A stretch of DNA of 64,000 nucleotides, from contig OU964918.1 of NCBI GenBank assembly GCA_918807975.1, positions 38,300,477 through 38,364,476 of the forward strand, read 5' to 3'. Below the pieces are notes generated by a model. The model made no database searches. It was given only the letters and a program-made list of their open reading frames with translations, and had not been told where the DNA came from. Made by a program: the position numbers and the translations under genes. Numbering within the stretch: position 1 is the stretch's first letter; each line of letters opens with the position of its first letter. The DNA comes from Aplidium turbinatum. Lineage: Eukaryota; Chordata; Ascidiacea; Aplousobranchia; Polyclinidae. This document shows positions 10,724-20,875 of this stretch, one piece after another.

Positions 10724-11314
10724 ATGCCAGTTCTAATCCTACTAAGCTTTGTTTCGCAAAATCGGTTTTCTCCACTTGAAACGTTATTTCATTTTGATGA
10801 ACTTTGCCAAGAGAGCACCTTTCCGAAACGTAACAGCAAAGTGTTGACAATGAACTTTGGAGGTGCTTCTGATGACTTAGTAAGTCAAACAGCAAATGAA
10901 ATTGGTAGGTATTTAGCGAAAAATAATTTGCATTCCCTGAGCAACAAATCAAACCGTGTAGAGTTTTTAACGTCTTCGAGTTTTCGTGCAAAGTGTGCTG
11001 CTTCTAAACGAGAGAAATATTTGTTAACGTTTTGTCGAAAAAATAAAAACTTAATAGATCATTTCAAAACAAATTCCGCTTCGGTATCACAAACTGTGCC
11101 CTCTCAGTTAGATATTGAATTAGCAAATTCCATCAGCAAGCATATGGACGACTTCCCTCGCGATGACTACCTTCCTGGTTCATGTGTCGCAGCAATGCTA
11201 AAGGAAAATCATTGGCCTGCTTCCTTTTTTCGCTCTGAAGTGAGAACAATTAAATCTAGATGGCGTCGTGATTCTTCTTTTAGGGAATCGGTAAAACTAT
11301 TATGTTTCTTCTAA
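10724..11314 (+). CDS. MULE frame 1, unknown N-terminal part
   Basis: Open frame in the coding core of the MULE. The first ATG is at 10724; a better start may be the ATG at 10850 (MNFGGASDDLVSQ). I recognise no domain. It is rich in basic and polar residues (RAKCAASKREKYLL; RTIKSRWRRDSSF), which would suit DNA binding. The next frame is open from 11295, one base ahead, and reads on plausibly, so the two may belong to one protein joined by a +1 shift, a splice (for example a donor at 11240 or 11291 to an acceptor ending at 11399) or once, before an indel. Alternatively it is a separate accessory protein. Confidence 0.6.
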   Translation: MPVLILLSFVSQNRFSPLETLFHFDELCQESTFPKRNSKVLTMNFGGASDDLVSQTANEIGRYLAKNNLHSLSNKSNRVEFLTSSSFRAKCAASKREKYLLTFCRKNKNLIDHFKTNSASVSQTVPSQLDIELANSISKHMDDFPRDDYLPGSCVAAMLKENHWPASFFRSEVRTIKSRWRRDSSFRESVKLLCFF

Positions 11315-11336
11315 ACAAAAAGATATAGCGAAAGGC

Positions 11337-13856
11337 GTGACATCTCAACATATCTCCTCAACGCTAGGTGCGCAAAAGTTTTGCGATGTTGGTCAACAGA
11401 ATAACCCAGATCAAAACGAAACAATTGTTTCTGTTGCCTATCGAAGTGACATTTCTTTACAAAATCATGAAGACAATCCTCTCTACTGCATATGTAACAA
11501 GCCTAATGACGGATCCCTATATGTGTGCTGCGGAACTTGCTTGAAATGGTTTCACCCTCGCTGCATATTCTCACCAAATAGTCCGGCATTAGCTATAACA
11601 GAAAAACAATGGAATTGTGCTAATAGTCATCTTGTATGCGAAGGTGAACAGATAGTGTTGCATTCTTCAAATTCCGTGTTTTGTCATAAACTTGTTGGTG
11701 TAAGCAACAAACCCATTCAACATTTAAATGTCTTACCTCCAGTTTTCCAGCAGAAATCTGATTTGCTTTGTAACGTTAGTAAATCTGCCTCTCCAACTAA
11801 TTCTGATGATTTACAATTGTCTGATAATAGATCAAACTTACTTCTATCTAACTGCGACAACAATTTCGTAAAGACCGAAACTAATCACCTAAAAACCGAA
11901 ACTGACAAAATAATCGAAATTGATGATCTAAAAGCAAAAGTTAATAATAATAAAAAAAAATTTATTGATGTAAAAGTCAAAGTTGATGAAACCTTAAATG
12001 AAATAGATAATCTAAAACCTGATGGCAAAGCTGAAGATGATGTAGGCCTAAAAGTTGATCGCCAAAAAATATTTACTGATGTAAAAAACAAAAATAATGA
12101 CCCAAACGGAGTAAATGATAATGAAGGTAGCATTTTTGGATACTCCCAAAATCAGAAACCTTGGATTTCTGATGAAACATTAAAGGAGTTAGGGGATTTT
12201 AAAGAGCCAGTATCGCAAAAGCGTGAACGACGTTGTGAATTGGTTAACATAGATAGTAAGTCGTTATTCCTCACGTTAGATGAATGGAAAGAAATGACTC
12301 CTAGTCGCACTGCGCATAGATTTTCATCTGGTTTATATCGCGATATTATATGCAAAAAAGTTAGAAAAATTTATGACAGATGTGTTTTTTGTTTCAGAAA
12401 TCATTATTTGGTAGAACCAGCAGCAGTTGAATCTCTAAGTAGCGGCGATACAAAATTTTACAATGGCCATGCTAACATGTATTGCAAGCACTCGCGTTGT
12501 TGTGAATGCTCAGTAAAGGGGACCATTCGTATATTTTCGTACGTTGATAAAGTTGAAATAGTCGTAAGTGTGAAGGGGAAGCGTAGCCATGAATCGCATT
12601 GCGTTAAACGAAGGCCGGTCGCAGGAGAACAACGTAAATTACTTATGGAACAATTACAATGTAAACATCCTAGCGAAGTTGGCCGAAAGTTGGTAGATGA
12701 CTTAACTGAAGATGAACTATTTTACGGAGCGTATAACTTTGCTCCTGCCTCGTCTGTTTTGAGAAATATAAAAAGTGAAGGTAAGCTTTGCAATAGATAC
12801 TCAAAAAATTGGATGTATAACATCAATCGCCTGAGATACGAGTTTGAAAAGAAAAATCGAACCTTTATAAGACAAATAACTACACATCCACCAGGCGTTA
12901 TAATGTATTCAAATGCACAAGTGAAACTTTATCGGGATTTATGCCCCATTGATGTAGTTTATTTCGACGCAACTGGAAGTATAGTCAGAAAACAAAAAGG
13001 TGAAAAAGACTTTCAAATTTATTCGCTTTTAGTGAGAAGCCCATACGCCGGGGGTCCAGCGCTCCCGGTGGCAACAAACATCGCAACAACTCATAATTCT
13101 GAGAGTATACGGAGTTTTCTGGGAAAATTTTTAATGGACACTGTAAAAATTTGCGGGAAAGTAAAAAAGCCGGCATTGATGATGATTGACGGTTCCATGG
13201 CTATGTGGAATGCTGTATTAAGTGCTATGTGCAATGAGACAAGGTTAGATTATTACAACAGATGCTGGAGAGTAGTTACAGGCGAGGTAATAACGTACGA
13301 CTTAGAAAAAACGTTCGTTCACAATTGCTTGAGTCATGCCATGCGTGCAGCTAAAGTTATGGCAAAAAAACATTACAAACATAAACAACACAGATTGACT
13401 GCAATGCATTGGATTTCGTTGTTATTTGCATGTACAACCCTGCGTGAACTGGACGAAATAATGGAAAGCATTATTTGGGTAACCAATTGCGAACGAACGT
13501 CTTTTCAAGTGGACTATCATTTTAACAGACTGCATCAAGGCGTTAAACCTTACGAAACTAAATCAAAAGTAACAAATGAAATTGAAGAAACCGATGTAAA
13601 CGACCTGACTGACAATTTTCATACCAGCATGCGTGAGGATCAAAAACAAGAATTGAAATCTCCATTTTACTTACGCTACCATAACCGACTTGTCGCTTTT
13701 TTAGATTCTAATAACTTTTCGTATCACCTTAACCATTGCAATTCAAAGCTAAAGCACGAAAATGTTTATATGGACAAAACCCAAAAAAACGTCGTTCATC
13801 TGGGTTTTACACTAACAATGAATCAAAAAAGCATATTCGATACGGCAATGTCATAA
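11337..13856 (+). CDS. MULE transposase with N-terminal PHD finger
   Basis: An 839-codon frame. Residues about 50-103 form a PHD finger (YCICNKP, YVCCGTC, KWFHPRC, QWNC); PHD fingers bind histone H3 tails. Residues 150-300 are low-complexity, lysine and aspartate rich. The transposase core carries VVYFDATGS (Asp at residue 544, base 12966), MMIDGS (Asp 618, base 13188) and the MULE-type C-x2-H motif NCLSH (Cys 664), with acidic residues shortly after (ELDEIMES) as candidates for the third catalytic position. A Cys/His cluster near residue 380-430 (CKHSRCCEC) may be a FLYWCH/WRKY-like DNA-binding finger, which is common before MULE cores. The listed start is the in-frame GTG at 11337; the frame is open from 11295 and may be entered from frame 1. 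The last 20 or so codons overlap frame 3 and may be unused. Confidence 0.85.
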   Translation: MTSQHISSTLGAQKFCDVGQQNNPDQNETIVSVAYRSDISLQNHEDNPLYCICNKPNDGSLYVCCGTCLKWFHPRCIFSPNSPALAITEKQWNCANSHLVCEGEQIVLHSSNSVFCHKLVGVSNKPIQHLNVLPPVFQQKSDLLCNVSKSASPTNSDDLQLSDNRSNLLLSNCDNNFVKTETNHLKTETDKIIEIDDLKAKVNNNKKKFIDVKVKVDETLNEIDNLKPDGKAEDDVGLKVDRQKIFTDVKNKNNDPNGVNDNEGSIFGYSQNQKPWISDETLKELGDFKEPVSQKRERRCELVNIDSKSLFLTLDEWKEMTPSRTAHRFSSGLYRDIICKKVRKIYDRCVFCFRNHYLVEPAAVESLSSGDTKFYNGHANMYCKHSRCCECSVKGTIRIFSYVDKVEIVVSVKGKRSHESHCVKRRPVAGEQRKLLMEQLQCKHPSEVGRKLVDDLTEDELFYGAYNFAPASSVLRNIKSEGKLCNRYSKNWMYNINRLRYEFEKKNRTFIRQITTHPPGVIMYSNAQVKLYRDLCPIDVVYFDATGSIVRKQKGEKDFQIYSLLVRSPYAGGPALPVATNIATTHNSESIRSFLGKFLMDTVKICGKVKKPALMMIDGSMAMWNAVLSAMCNETRLDYYNRCWRVVTGEVITYDLEKTFVHNCLSHAMRAAKVMAKKHYKHKQHRLTAMHWISLLFACTTLRELDEIMESIIWVTNCERTSFQVDYHFNRLHQGVKPYETKSKVTNEIEETDVNDLTDNFHTSMREDQKQELKSPFYLRYHNRLVAFLDSNNFSYHLNHCNSKLKHENVYMDKTQKNVVHLGFTLTMNQKSIFDTAMS

Positions 13857-14632
13857 GTGACTCCATGTCCACATCGGCTGTTTATAAAAACACTGCTTTT
13901 GCAACCTCTATGTGTGATGACAAACGGATAAATGACTTTTGGACTGCTATAAAAAAAGATTTCGAGTACATGAAAGAATTTTCAACAAAGGTGTGGCACG
14001 GTTTGGCAATAAATCGTAACTGTTTATCTGATGCCGCTCTCGTAATAGACAAAAACCACGAAGTGTCTTGGCTAGATTTACTTACGGCGTGTAATAACCC
14101 CTGTAGGAAAATCAAGAGCGAATTGGAAAAGCACTATACAAATCCAACGGCCGTTGGTTGGCTAAGCAAACGTCTGGTAGACGCTTACATTTTGCTAAAA
14201 GTCAATGAACCGAGCAACATTAACGCCATAGGAGCTTTAGACTGCGATTCCACAAGCAAGCTTCTTCAAGGAACACCCGTAAAGTCAATAAAATTTTTCA
14301 AAACGGCCATGATAGAAAACGAGGACAAACTGCGACCCGTCGTTCTTCTGCCTTTCTTGTGCAATGGTCATTTTCGTTTGTTACATTTTTCCATCCAAAA
14401 GGAGTTGTTACATTGCTATGATTCATTAAACAATGGCATGTCCAGTGATGTTTCAAAGTTCTTTCGTGACGGCGTAGATTGTTTATTAAATGTCTTGGTT
14501 GATTACGGGCTATGTAAGGACGATTGTGCCGTAGACACTAAACACATCTTGATGCAACCAGACAACAATACTTGTGGAGTGGCCGTTTCTCTATTTATTT
14601 TTAAATACGTAAGACATTTCCCCCATTTTTAA
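13736..14632 (+). CDS. MULE frame 3, Ulp1-type SUMO protease
   Basis: A frame overlapping the end of the transposase in the -1 register. Its C-terminal half shows the C48/Ulp1 set: NGHFRLLHF (His at 14369), CYDSLNN (Asp at 14420), MQPDNNTCG (Gln at 14555, Cys at 14573). Ulp1 enzymes process SUMO; Ulp1 domains are known in plant Kaonashi MULEs and in some Zisupton-like transposons. The N-terminal half includes an NLS-like PKKRR created just after the slippery site. The first ATG (13736) is unlikely to be a real start; entry from the transposase frame is more likely. The last 15 or so codons lie inside the first 203-bp repeat unit, so the stop is supplied by the terminal repeat. Confidence 0.82.
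   Translation: MQFKAKARKCLYGQNPKKRRSSGFYTNNESKKHIRYGNVISDSMSTSAVYKNTAFATSMCDDKRINDFWTAIKKDFEYMKEFSTKVWHGLAINRNCLSDAALVIDKNHEVSWLDLLTACNNPCRKIKSELEKHYTNPTAVGWLSKRLVDAYILLKVNEPSNINAIGALDCDSTSKLLQGTPVKSIKFFKTAMIENEDKLRPVVLLPFLCNGHFRLLHFSIQKELLHCYDSLNNGMSSDVSKFFRDGVDCLLNVLVDYGLCKDDCAVDTKHILMQPDNNTCGVAVSLFIFKYVRHFPHF
13784..13790 (+). promoter_or_regulatory. A AAA AAC slippery heptamer between transposase and protease frames
   Basis: The heptamer lies in the overlap of the two frames in exactly the register required for -1 frameshifting: zero-frame codons AAA (13785) and AAC (13788), which on slipping become AAA AAA and continue into the protease frame. A AAA AAC is a canonical eukaryotic -1 site. 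I could not identify a convincing downstream pseudoknot by eye. A plain indel in a seven-A run would look the same. Confidence 0.5.
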
Positions 14633-16985
14633 ACCATTCTGCTCGCGTTTCCTTCGTCTGCCCCACCACGAGCTTGCCATCTCTGGAAAGGAAATTTAAT
14701 TCTGAACACGATTCAAAAATAAAATTCCGAAAAATATTTCGGGAAAATATTTTTATAGGCGCCTAATTGAAGGCGTTTATCAACGTTAAAATCTCTATTT
14801 ATTTTTAAATACGTAAGACATTTCTTCCATTTTTAAACCATTCTGCTCGCGTTTCCTTTGTCTGCCCCACCACGAGCTTGCCACCCCTGGAAAGGAAATT
14901 TAATTCTGAACACGATTCAAAAATAAAATTCCGAAAAATATATCGGGAAAATATTTTTATAGACGGTCAATTGAAGGCGTCTATAAACGTTAAAATCTCT
15001 ATTTATTTTTAAATACGTAAGACATTTCTTCCATTTTTAAACCATTCTGCTCGCGTTTCCTTCGTCTGCCCCACCACGAGCTTGCCACCCCTGGAAAGGA
15101 AATTTAATTCTGAACACGATTCAAAAATAAAATTCCGAAAAATATTTCGGGAAAATATTTTTATAGACGGTCAATTGAAGGCATCTATAAACGTTAAAAT
15201 CTCTATTTATTTTTAAATACGTAAGACATTTCTTCCATTTTTAAACCATTCTGCTCGCGTTTCCTTCGTCTGCCCCACCACGAGCTTGCCACCCCTGGAA
15301 AGGAAATTTAATTCTGAACACGATTCAAAAATAAAATTCCGAAAAATATTTCGGGAAAATATTTTTATAGGCGCTTGATTGAAGGCGTCTATAAACGTTA
15401 AAATCTCTATTTTTAAATACGTAAGACATTTCCCCCATTTTTAAACCATTCTGCTCGCGTTTCCTTCGTCTGCCCCACCACGAGCTTGCCATCCCTGGAA
15501 AGGAAATTTAATTCTGAACACGATTCAAAAATAAAATTCCGAAAAATATATCGGGAAAATATTTTTATAGGCGCCTAATTGAAGGCGTTTATCAACGTTA
15601 AAATCTCTATTTATTTTTAAATGCGTAAGACATTTCCCCCATTTTTAAACCATTCTGCTCGCGTTTCCTTCGTCTGCCCCACCACGAGCTTGCCATCCCT
15701 GGAAAGGAAATTTAATTCTGAACACGATTCAAAAATAAAATTCCGAAAAATATATCGGGAAAATATTTTTATAGGCGCCTAATTGAAGGCGTTTATCAAC
15801 GTTAAAATCTCTATTTATTTTTAAATACGCAAGACATTTCCCCCATTTTTAAACCATTCTGCTCGCGTTTCCTTCGTCTGCCCCACCACGAGCTTGCCAC
15901 CCCTGGAAAGGAAATTTAATTCTGAACACGATTCAAAAATAAAATTTCGAAAAATATATCGGGAAAATATTTTTATAGACGGTCAATTGAAGGCGTGCAT
16001 ATACGTTAAAAACTCTATTTATTTTTAAATACGTAAGACATTTCCCCCATTTTTAAACCATTCTGCTCGCGTTTCCTTCGTCTGCCCCACCACGAGCTTG
16101 CCACCCCTGGAAAGGAAATTTAATTCTGAACACGATTCAAAAATAAAATTCCGAAAAATATTTCGGGAAAATATTTTTATAGGCGCCTAATTGAAGGCGT
16201 CTATAAACGTTAAAATCTCTATTTTTAAATACGTAAGACATTTCTTCCATTTTTAAACCATTCTGCTCGCGTTTCCTTCGTCTGCCCCACCACGAGCTTG
16301 CCACCCCTGGAAAGGAAATTTAATTCTGAACACGATTCAAAAATAAAATTCCGAAAAATATATCGGGAAAATATTTTTATAGGCGCCTAATTGAAGGCGT
16401 CTATAAACGTTAAAAACTCTATTTATTTTTAAATACATAAGACATTCACCCCATTTTTAAACCATTCTGCTCGCGTTTCCTTCGTCTGCCCCACCACGAG
16501 CTTGCCATCCCTGGAAAGGAAATTTAATTCTGAACACGATTCAAAAATAAAATTCCGAAAAATATTTCGGGAAAGTATTTTTATAGACGCCTAATTGAAG
16601 GCGTCTTTTAACGTTGAAATCTCTATTTGTTTTTAAATACGTAAGACATTCCCCCATTTTTAAACCATTCTGCTCGCGTTTCCTTCGTCTGCCCCACCAC
16701 GAGCTTGCCACCCCTGGAAAGGAAATTTAATTCTGAACACGATTAAAAAATAAAAATCCGAAAAATATATCGGGAAAATATTTTTATAGACGCCTAATTG
16801 AAGGCGTTTATCAACGTTAAAATCTCTATTTGTTTTTAAATACGCAAGACATTTCTTCCATTTTTAAACCATTCTGCTCGCGTTTTCTTCGTCTGCCCCA
16901 CCACGAGCTTGCCATCCCTGGAAAGGAAATTTAATTCTGAACACGATTCAAAAATAAAATTCCGAAAAATATTTCGGGAAAGTAT
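14590..16985 (-). repeat. 203-bp tandem array, twelve units (right)
   Basis: Inverse orientation to the left array. The shared motif CTGCTCGCGTTTCCTTCGTC recurs twelve times, at about 14640, 14841, 15046, 15250, 15448, 15655, 15859, 16065, 16261, 16467, 16670 and 16873, a spacing of 196-207 bp. Units alternate between GGCGCCTAATTGAAGGCG and GACGGTCAATTGAAGGCG variants, and between TATATCGGG and TATTTCGGG hairpin arms, which suggests unequal exchange between units. Confidence 0.92.
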
Positions 16986-17302
16986 TTTTATAGTCGTTTT
17001 TGTGATGCTTACTTTTCTTGCCATATCACATATAGCAGTCTTAATAGATACGATTTTTTGTCTAACTTTTCGCAATTGCAGTTGCTTTATCTTTGACAAG
17101 TCGAGTTTTTTATTTAAATTTCTGTGTTCACTGTTCATTTGGCTATGGAAAAAATATAAGATTTGCTTTGATGTGGTAACGAGAAGTGATTTTATCAGCT
17201 TCCGAGTGTTGCTACTTTCATCGCATTGTTTATCGCGCAAATTTTTACGGATCATTTTTTTAGGCGGATCGCGCAGAATTATTCTGCCAGAATGACGGTG
17301 GT
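16985..17302 (-). repeat. MULE right terminal inverted repeat, single-copy part
   Basis: Inverse of 9483-9805, ending GCCAGAATGACGGTGGT at 17302, followed at once by the target duplication CTTTCTTGT. Confidence 0.88.
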
Positions 17303-17311
17303 CTTTCTTGT

Positions 17312-18890
17312 ATGATGATACAGTAGCAAATGCAAGCTTTTCCTACATTGGGGGTTTTCCCTCACAAGTGAGTGCTGAACGTAAAAATACACATGTTTTT
17401 CTTCCAATGTCTCGTGTTTGATGACTGCTATGTCCTCAACTCTTATTAGCAAAGTCATCAGACTTTCTGTCAGAAAAGCAAAAACAACTTTTGGTATTTG
17501 TGTTGTATCTGTGATTGCATTGGGCGCAAACAATACATGATTATTATCACTTTTTTGAGTGTTATTCCTGCACATCAAGTAGCCCATATTGCCACAAGTC
17601 GTCACTTGCACCACGTTTCATAGGCTACTTGTTATCCGAAAATTTCCAGAACAAATGAGGTAATCCTAAAATCGTCAATGGTTCGTGATAACAAAAACTG
17701 AGATTTTTTTGTTTTGAATGGAATGGAAACCCACATGAAACAAATCCCCATAAGTAGCAAATTTGGAAAAAACGATATTTTTGAAGGGGCGCCCAAGTTC
17801 AGTGTTGAACCTTTTTTTTTGTACATTCAAAACTTTTCTTTAACGAAAACTGAAGCAGCAGAGTAGCGCCTGCGTGTTTTCTTATGTTTCCTTGCGTCTT
17901 ATTTCCGTTCCGAAACCTGGAGGTCTTTTTAGTCCCTGATGTGGTTTTGCCATACGATTTTGTTCTTCTCTTTAACAATTTGTATCGTTTATTAGGAATT
18001 TGAAGCTCTAGCTAGAAATTGTGCGTTTCTTTAAGAATTTGTGCTGTTTATTAGGAATTTGAAACGCTAGCAGTAATTGTACGTTCACTTGCAATCGGCA
18101 GTTTGATACACTTATATGCAGTGTTATACGTTGACGGCATCAACTTTTTGTTGACGCTGAGGTCAAGCGCGAATTTATGGGGGTGGCCCAGGGGGCCCGA
18201 ACTCCCCGAAATATTGTGAGGAATTCTTGAAATTGTATGTTTCCGCATCAAATGTTTTGATATGCTTCTAAACAGCTGATATTAGTCCTACGGCGGACTT
18301 AACTTATCCCGAGGGGGGAGGATAATTTTTTGTTATTATTACAGTTGAAATTATTCATCGATCAGACTCCGTTGTTTTCTTTCATACAACTTCAAATACA
18401 TTTTAATAGCATCATTTGTTGGAGCTGACTCAGCTGAAACCAACGCTGAACCAAATGACGTCAGTTGAAACAATTTGAAACCTTGCATGGTTGTTTTATA
18501 GTTTTTAGTCTTTATTATAATTTCAATTACCGTACAGCCTATGCCTGCAAACGTAGGCCTACAAATATCCAATTGGTCATGGACATTGCATACAGGGTTT
18601 TAAACCAGATTTCAAGTTTACTTTGCATGCTTAGCAATTTTTATCCAAGCAAAATTTATAAGCCGCGACTGCTTCGAAGGTACCAAAGGGGTCCGCCAAA
18701 ACAAAAAAGGTTGAGAACCACTGGACTCTATTTTATAGCATATCGTAGCCTACCTATATGCCGTAGTATCATGGTTCATATCTGTTTTATATTTTTCTTT
18801 CTTTTTAATTGATTTTCAAATTTTCTGCCCCCCCCCGAAAAAAACCCTAGATCCGCACCTGGCTGAGGTTAGCGCCGTCAATTTATTTTT
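17312..18890. other. no gene; repeat fragments
   Basis: No convincing exon. The block at about 17860-18110 (CTTATGTTTCCTTGCGTC, then TTTATTAGGAATTTGAAACG) recurs at 21256-21345 and belongs to an unnamed interspersed repeat. The piece ending AAGGTTGAGAACCACTGG at about 18722 has the look of a hAT terminus, with related ends at 28612-28655 and 61935-62007. Confidence 0.45.
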
Positions 18891-18949
18891 TAGTTGACGG
18901 AAGTGATAGCGCCGTCAACTATTTTGCCGATTTTAAGCGTCACGCGTTA

Positions 18950-19640
18950 TGCGTCATTTTTCGTTTTCATGGAAAATCTCGTTTCACAATGTATTCTGGC
19001 CAGCGCGGTTCATCCGAATTACCAGCTTTCACATTGGTTGGAATGGCTACCTGGAATACAAGCGGAAGAAGTTCGCCAAATGGCGATCATTCATATCGTG
19101 AGCAGTATAGCCTATCGAGAACAAGGGGTCAGAGAGAGAAAGCGAAAAATCAATGAATTTTGGAGATTGAAGATACCGTACTTTATTTAGATAACAAGAG
19201 GCTCTATGCTCCTGAAAATAGCGATGTTGGTGCAGTGGACCTCGTTAAAAGATTTATATATGCTACACCATCACAGCATGCTTGGAACAGTGATACCTTT
19301 CCGAGTAAACGTTTTCAAGACTCGTTTTTGAAATACAACACACCAATACCATTCAGCGCTGCTGTGGAACGCATGTTTTCATGTGGAAAGGACACTATGC
19401 GTCCCAAACGCAGCAGATTGTCGGACAAACAATTTGAAATGCTTGTGTTTCTACCAGGGCTGTAGCCAGACCGCAGAGCAAGAGGGGCCAACTTTTGTTA
19501 GGGAGGGCCGAAAAAATTGAATCATTATAATTGTAGCTGTTGCTCGAGAATGTTGGAATTTTGCCAGGTGGGAGGCGAGGCCCCCCTGGCCCGGGCTGGC
19601 TACGAGTCTCGTTTCTACAAGGAAATAACTAATAGGCTAA
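18950..19640 (+). pseudogene. hAT transposase remnant
   Basis: Two plus-strand frames 18894-19190 and 19160-19454 carry hAT C-terminal features: a segment ASAVHPNYQLSHWL and then the dimerisation signature PFSAAVERMFSCGK followed by RPKRSRLSDKQFEM. The change of frame between them near 19160-19190 shows decay. Just after LVFL it is interrupted by a 156-bp MITE at 19455. The N-terminal and catalytic parts are absent. Confidence 0.65.
19455..19610. mobile_element. hAT-type MITE with 8-bp target duplication
   Basis: Starts CAGGGCTGTAGCCAG and ends GGGCTGGCTACGAGTCTC. The 8-bp duplication GTTTCTAC is exact at 19447-19454 and 19611-19618. The MITE sits inside the older hAT transposase remnant. 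Confidence 0.8.
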
Positions 19641-19839
19641 GCAGACAATTACAATACAGTCTCAAAACATAATACCTGTTCCTTATTTATAGCCATTGTT
19701 AGCCTAAACTTGGTTTCAATAGCCTATTTTGTTTCGTGAGACCCTGGCTAAAATACCGCTAAAAATTAGCGCTGACGCCGTCAATTTCTTTAAGAACTGA
19801 TGCAGTACTTTATGCCTTGATGTTTTTAAGCAATTTGCG

Positions 19840-20310
19840 CTGACGCCGTCAAGTATTTTATTGACGTGTAGGCCTACAACACTGCATATACGTAGCTTTA
19901 CGTCTTTTTTAGTATTGTGCATGATTCTCAGTCATTAAGTGATGCATTCTTTTCGGTCAGTTTACCATGGATTTTTTTTTTTAATTCACGGTGTCAATTC
20001 AGTTGTGGTTGTCGTTTAATTTTAGGTTCTGAATCATTACGGTACGTACTTTGATTTAATTCATTTCATTCTTTTTGTAATTAGGTTAGGCATTATTTGG
20101 CTGCAACTTTTTCGAGTTACTGCGCCCTGGTGACCTTGAGATTTGTTTTTTCTTTGCATTGATTTCATACTTGTAGAAACCAAGGTATTATTCTCAGATC
20201 ATCCCCACTACCGTACTCGTACTCGGGATAATGCTATAACAATTACAGCTAGGTATGGGAGGGCGGATGCTCCAGACTGTTCGACGTCCGTTACACAATA
20301 TGTTCAGTTT
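19840..20310 (+). repeat. unnamed interspersed repeat, copy 1
   Basis: Shares a series of blocks with 21256-22330: GTCAGTTTACCATGGATT / CCACGGATT, then CACGGT...CAATT, and GATCATCCCCACTACC followed by ACAGCTAG.TATGGG. The two copies are clearly diverged. I see no coding capacity or clear termini. Confidence 0.5.
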
Positions 20311-20773
20311 AGTTTGTTTTTATTTCTGACCATGACAACGAAAAAAAAACAATATATGACAAACATAGCAGAGGTCCATAAAAAGATAGAAGCGCCAAAA
20401 CGCGGACGTTATAGCGTGCATGATACCAAAGCAAGACAATCAGGTTTATTTCAAACATTTATTGTTTGACAAAATTTTAAATATTCTTCATTGATTTAAA
20501 AAAGATGTGAAGGCCCATGAAGATAGGCCTTCACCTCACGTTTTTTTTTGCCCACTAACTTTATCAGGATAAAAGAGGATTATCTAACATAAGATAAAAA
20601 TAGCAATATTTCTCAGTTTTTGAAGACTTTTAACTAACCTTGGCAGTTGACTTACGGTAGGCTACATTTAACTACTGATTTAAAATACAGGCTTAAGTTA
20701 TTGCTTCTCGTCCTGGCAGGTGGTGGAATAAATCAGCTGGTAGAAAAGATAGAGATATTTTAGGAAAAGGTTT

Positions 20774-20865
20774 TTATGCCCGGTTCGATCACTGGTTAAG
20801 CGCCCGAATCAAAATCAAGCGGTGCTGGTTCGACTCTCGGGATGTCCACTTAAGAAACGCAAATC
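20774..20865 (+). mobile_element. tRNA-like SINE head, truncated
   Basis: A-box-like ACTGGTTAAGCGCCC and B-box GGTTCGACTCTCGGG, followed by GATGTCCACTTAAGAAACGC. It resembles the head of the next element at 20876, so two SINE heads lie in tandem. There is no tRNA cloverleaf. Confidence 0.6.
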
Positions 20866-20875
20866 TTAAAATTGC

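Larger units (their letters stand above)
9483..17302 (+). mobile_element. MULE (Mutator-like) DNA transposon with PHD finger and Ulp1 protease
   Basis: A 7820-bp element bounded by an exact 9-bp duplication CTTTCTTGT at 9474-9482 and 17303-17311. The ends are inverted repeats starting ACCACCGTCATTCTGGCAGA. About 320 bp of single-copy terminal repeat is followed inward by 203-bp tandem units (four left, twelve right, opposite orientations), then about 4 kb of coding sequence. A 9-bp duplication, long terminal repeats and a D...D...C-x2-H transposase are the marks of the Mutator/MULE superfamily. Three frames follow one another on the plus strand: an unknown N-terminal part, PHD plus transposase, and Ulp1-type protease. 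The frames overlap and contain no internal stops, so the copy is whole or nearly so; the two frame changes could be programmed, spliced or mutational. Confidence 0.92.

Noticed and set aside
10569-10991. 140-codon minus-strand frame
   Set aside because: Antisense to the start of the MULE genes, with no domain or supporting signals.
14590-16985. Regular array that could be mistaken for a CRISPR or satellite
   Set aside because: Units are 203 bp with no spacer structure, in an animal genome, and belong to the MULE ends.
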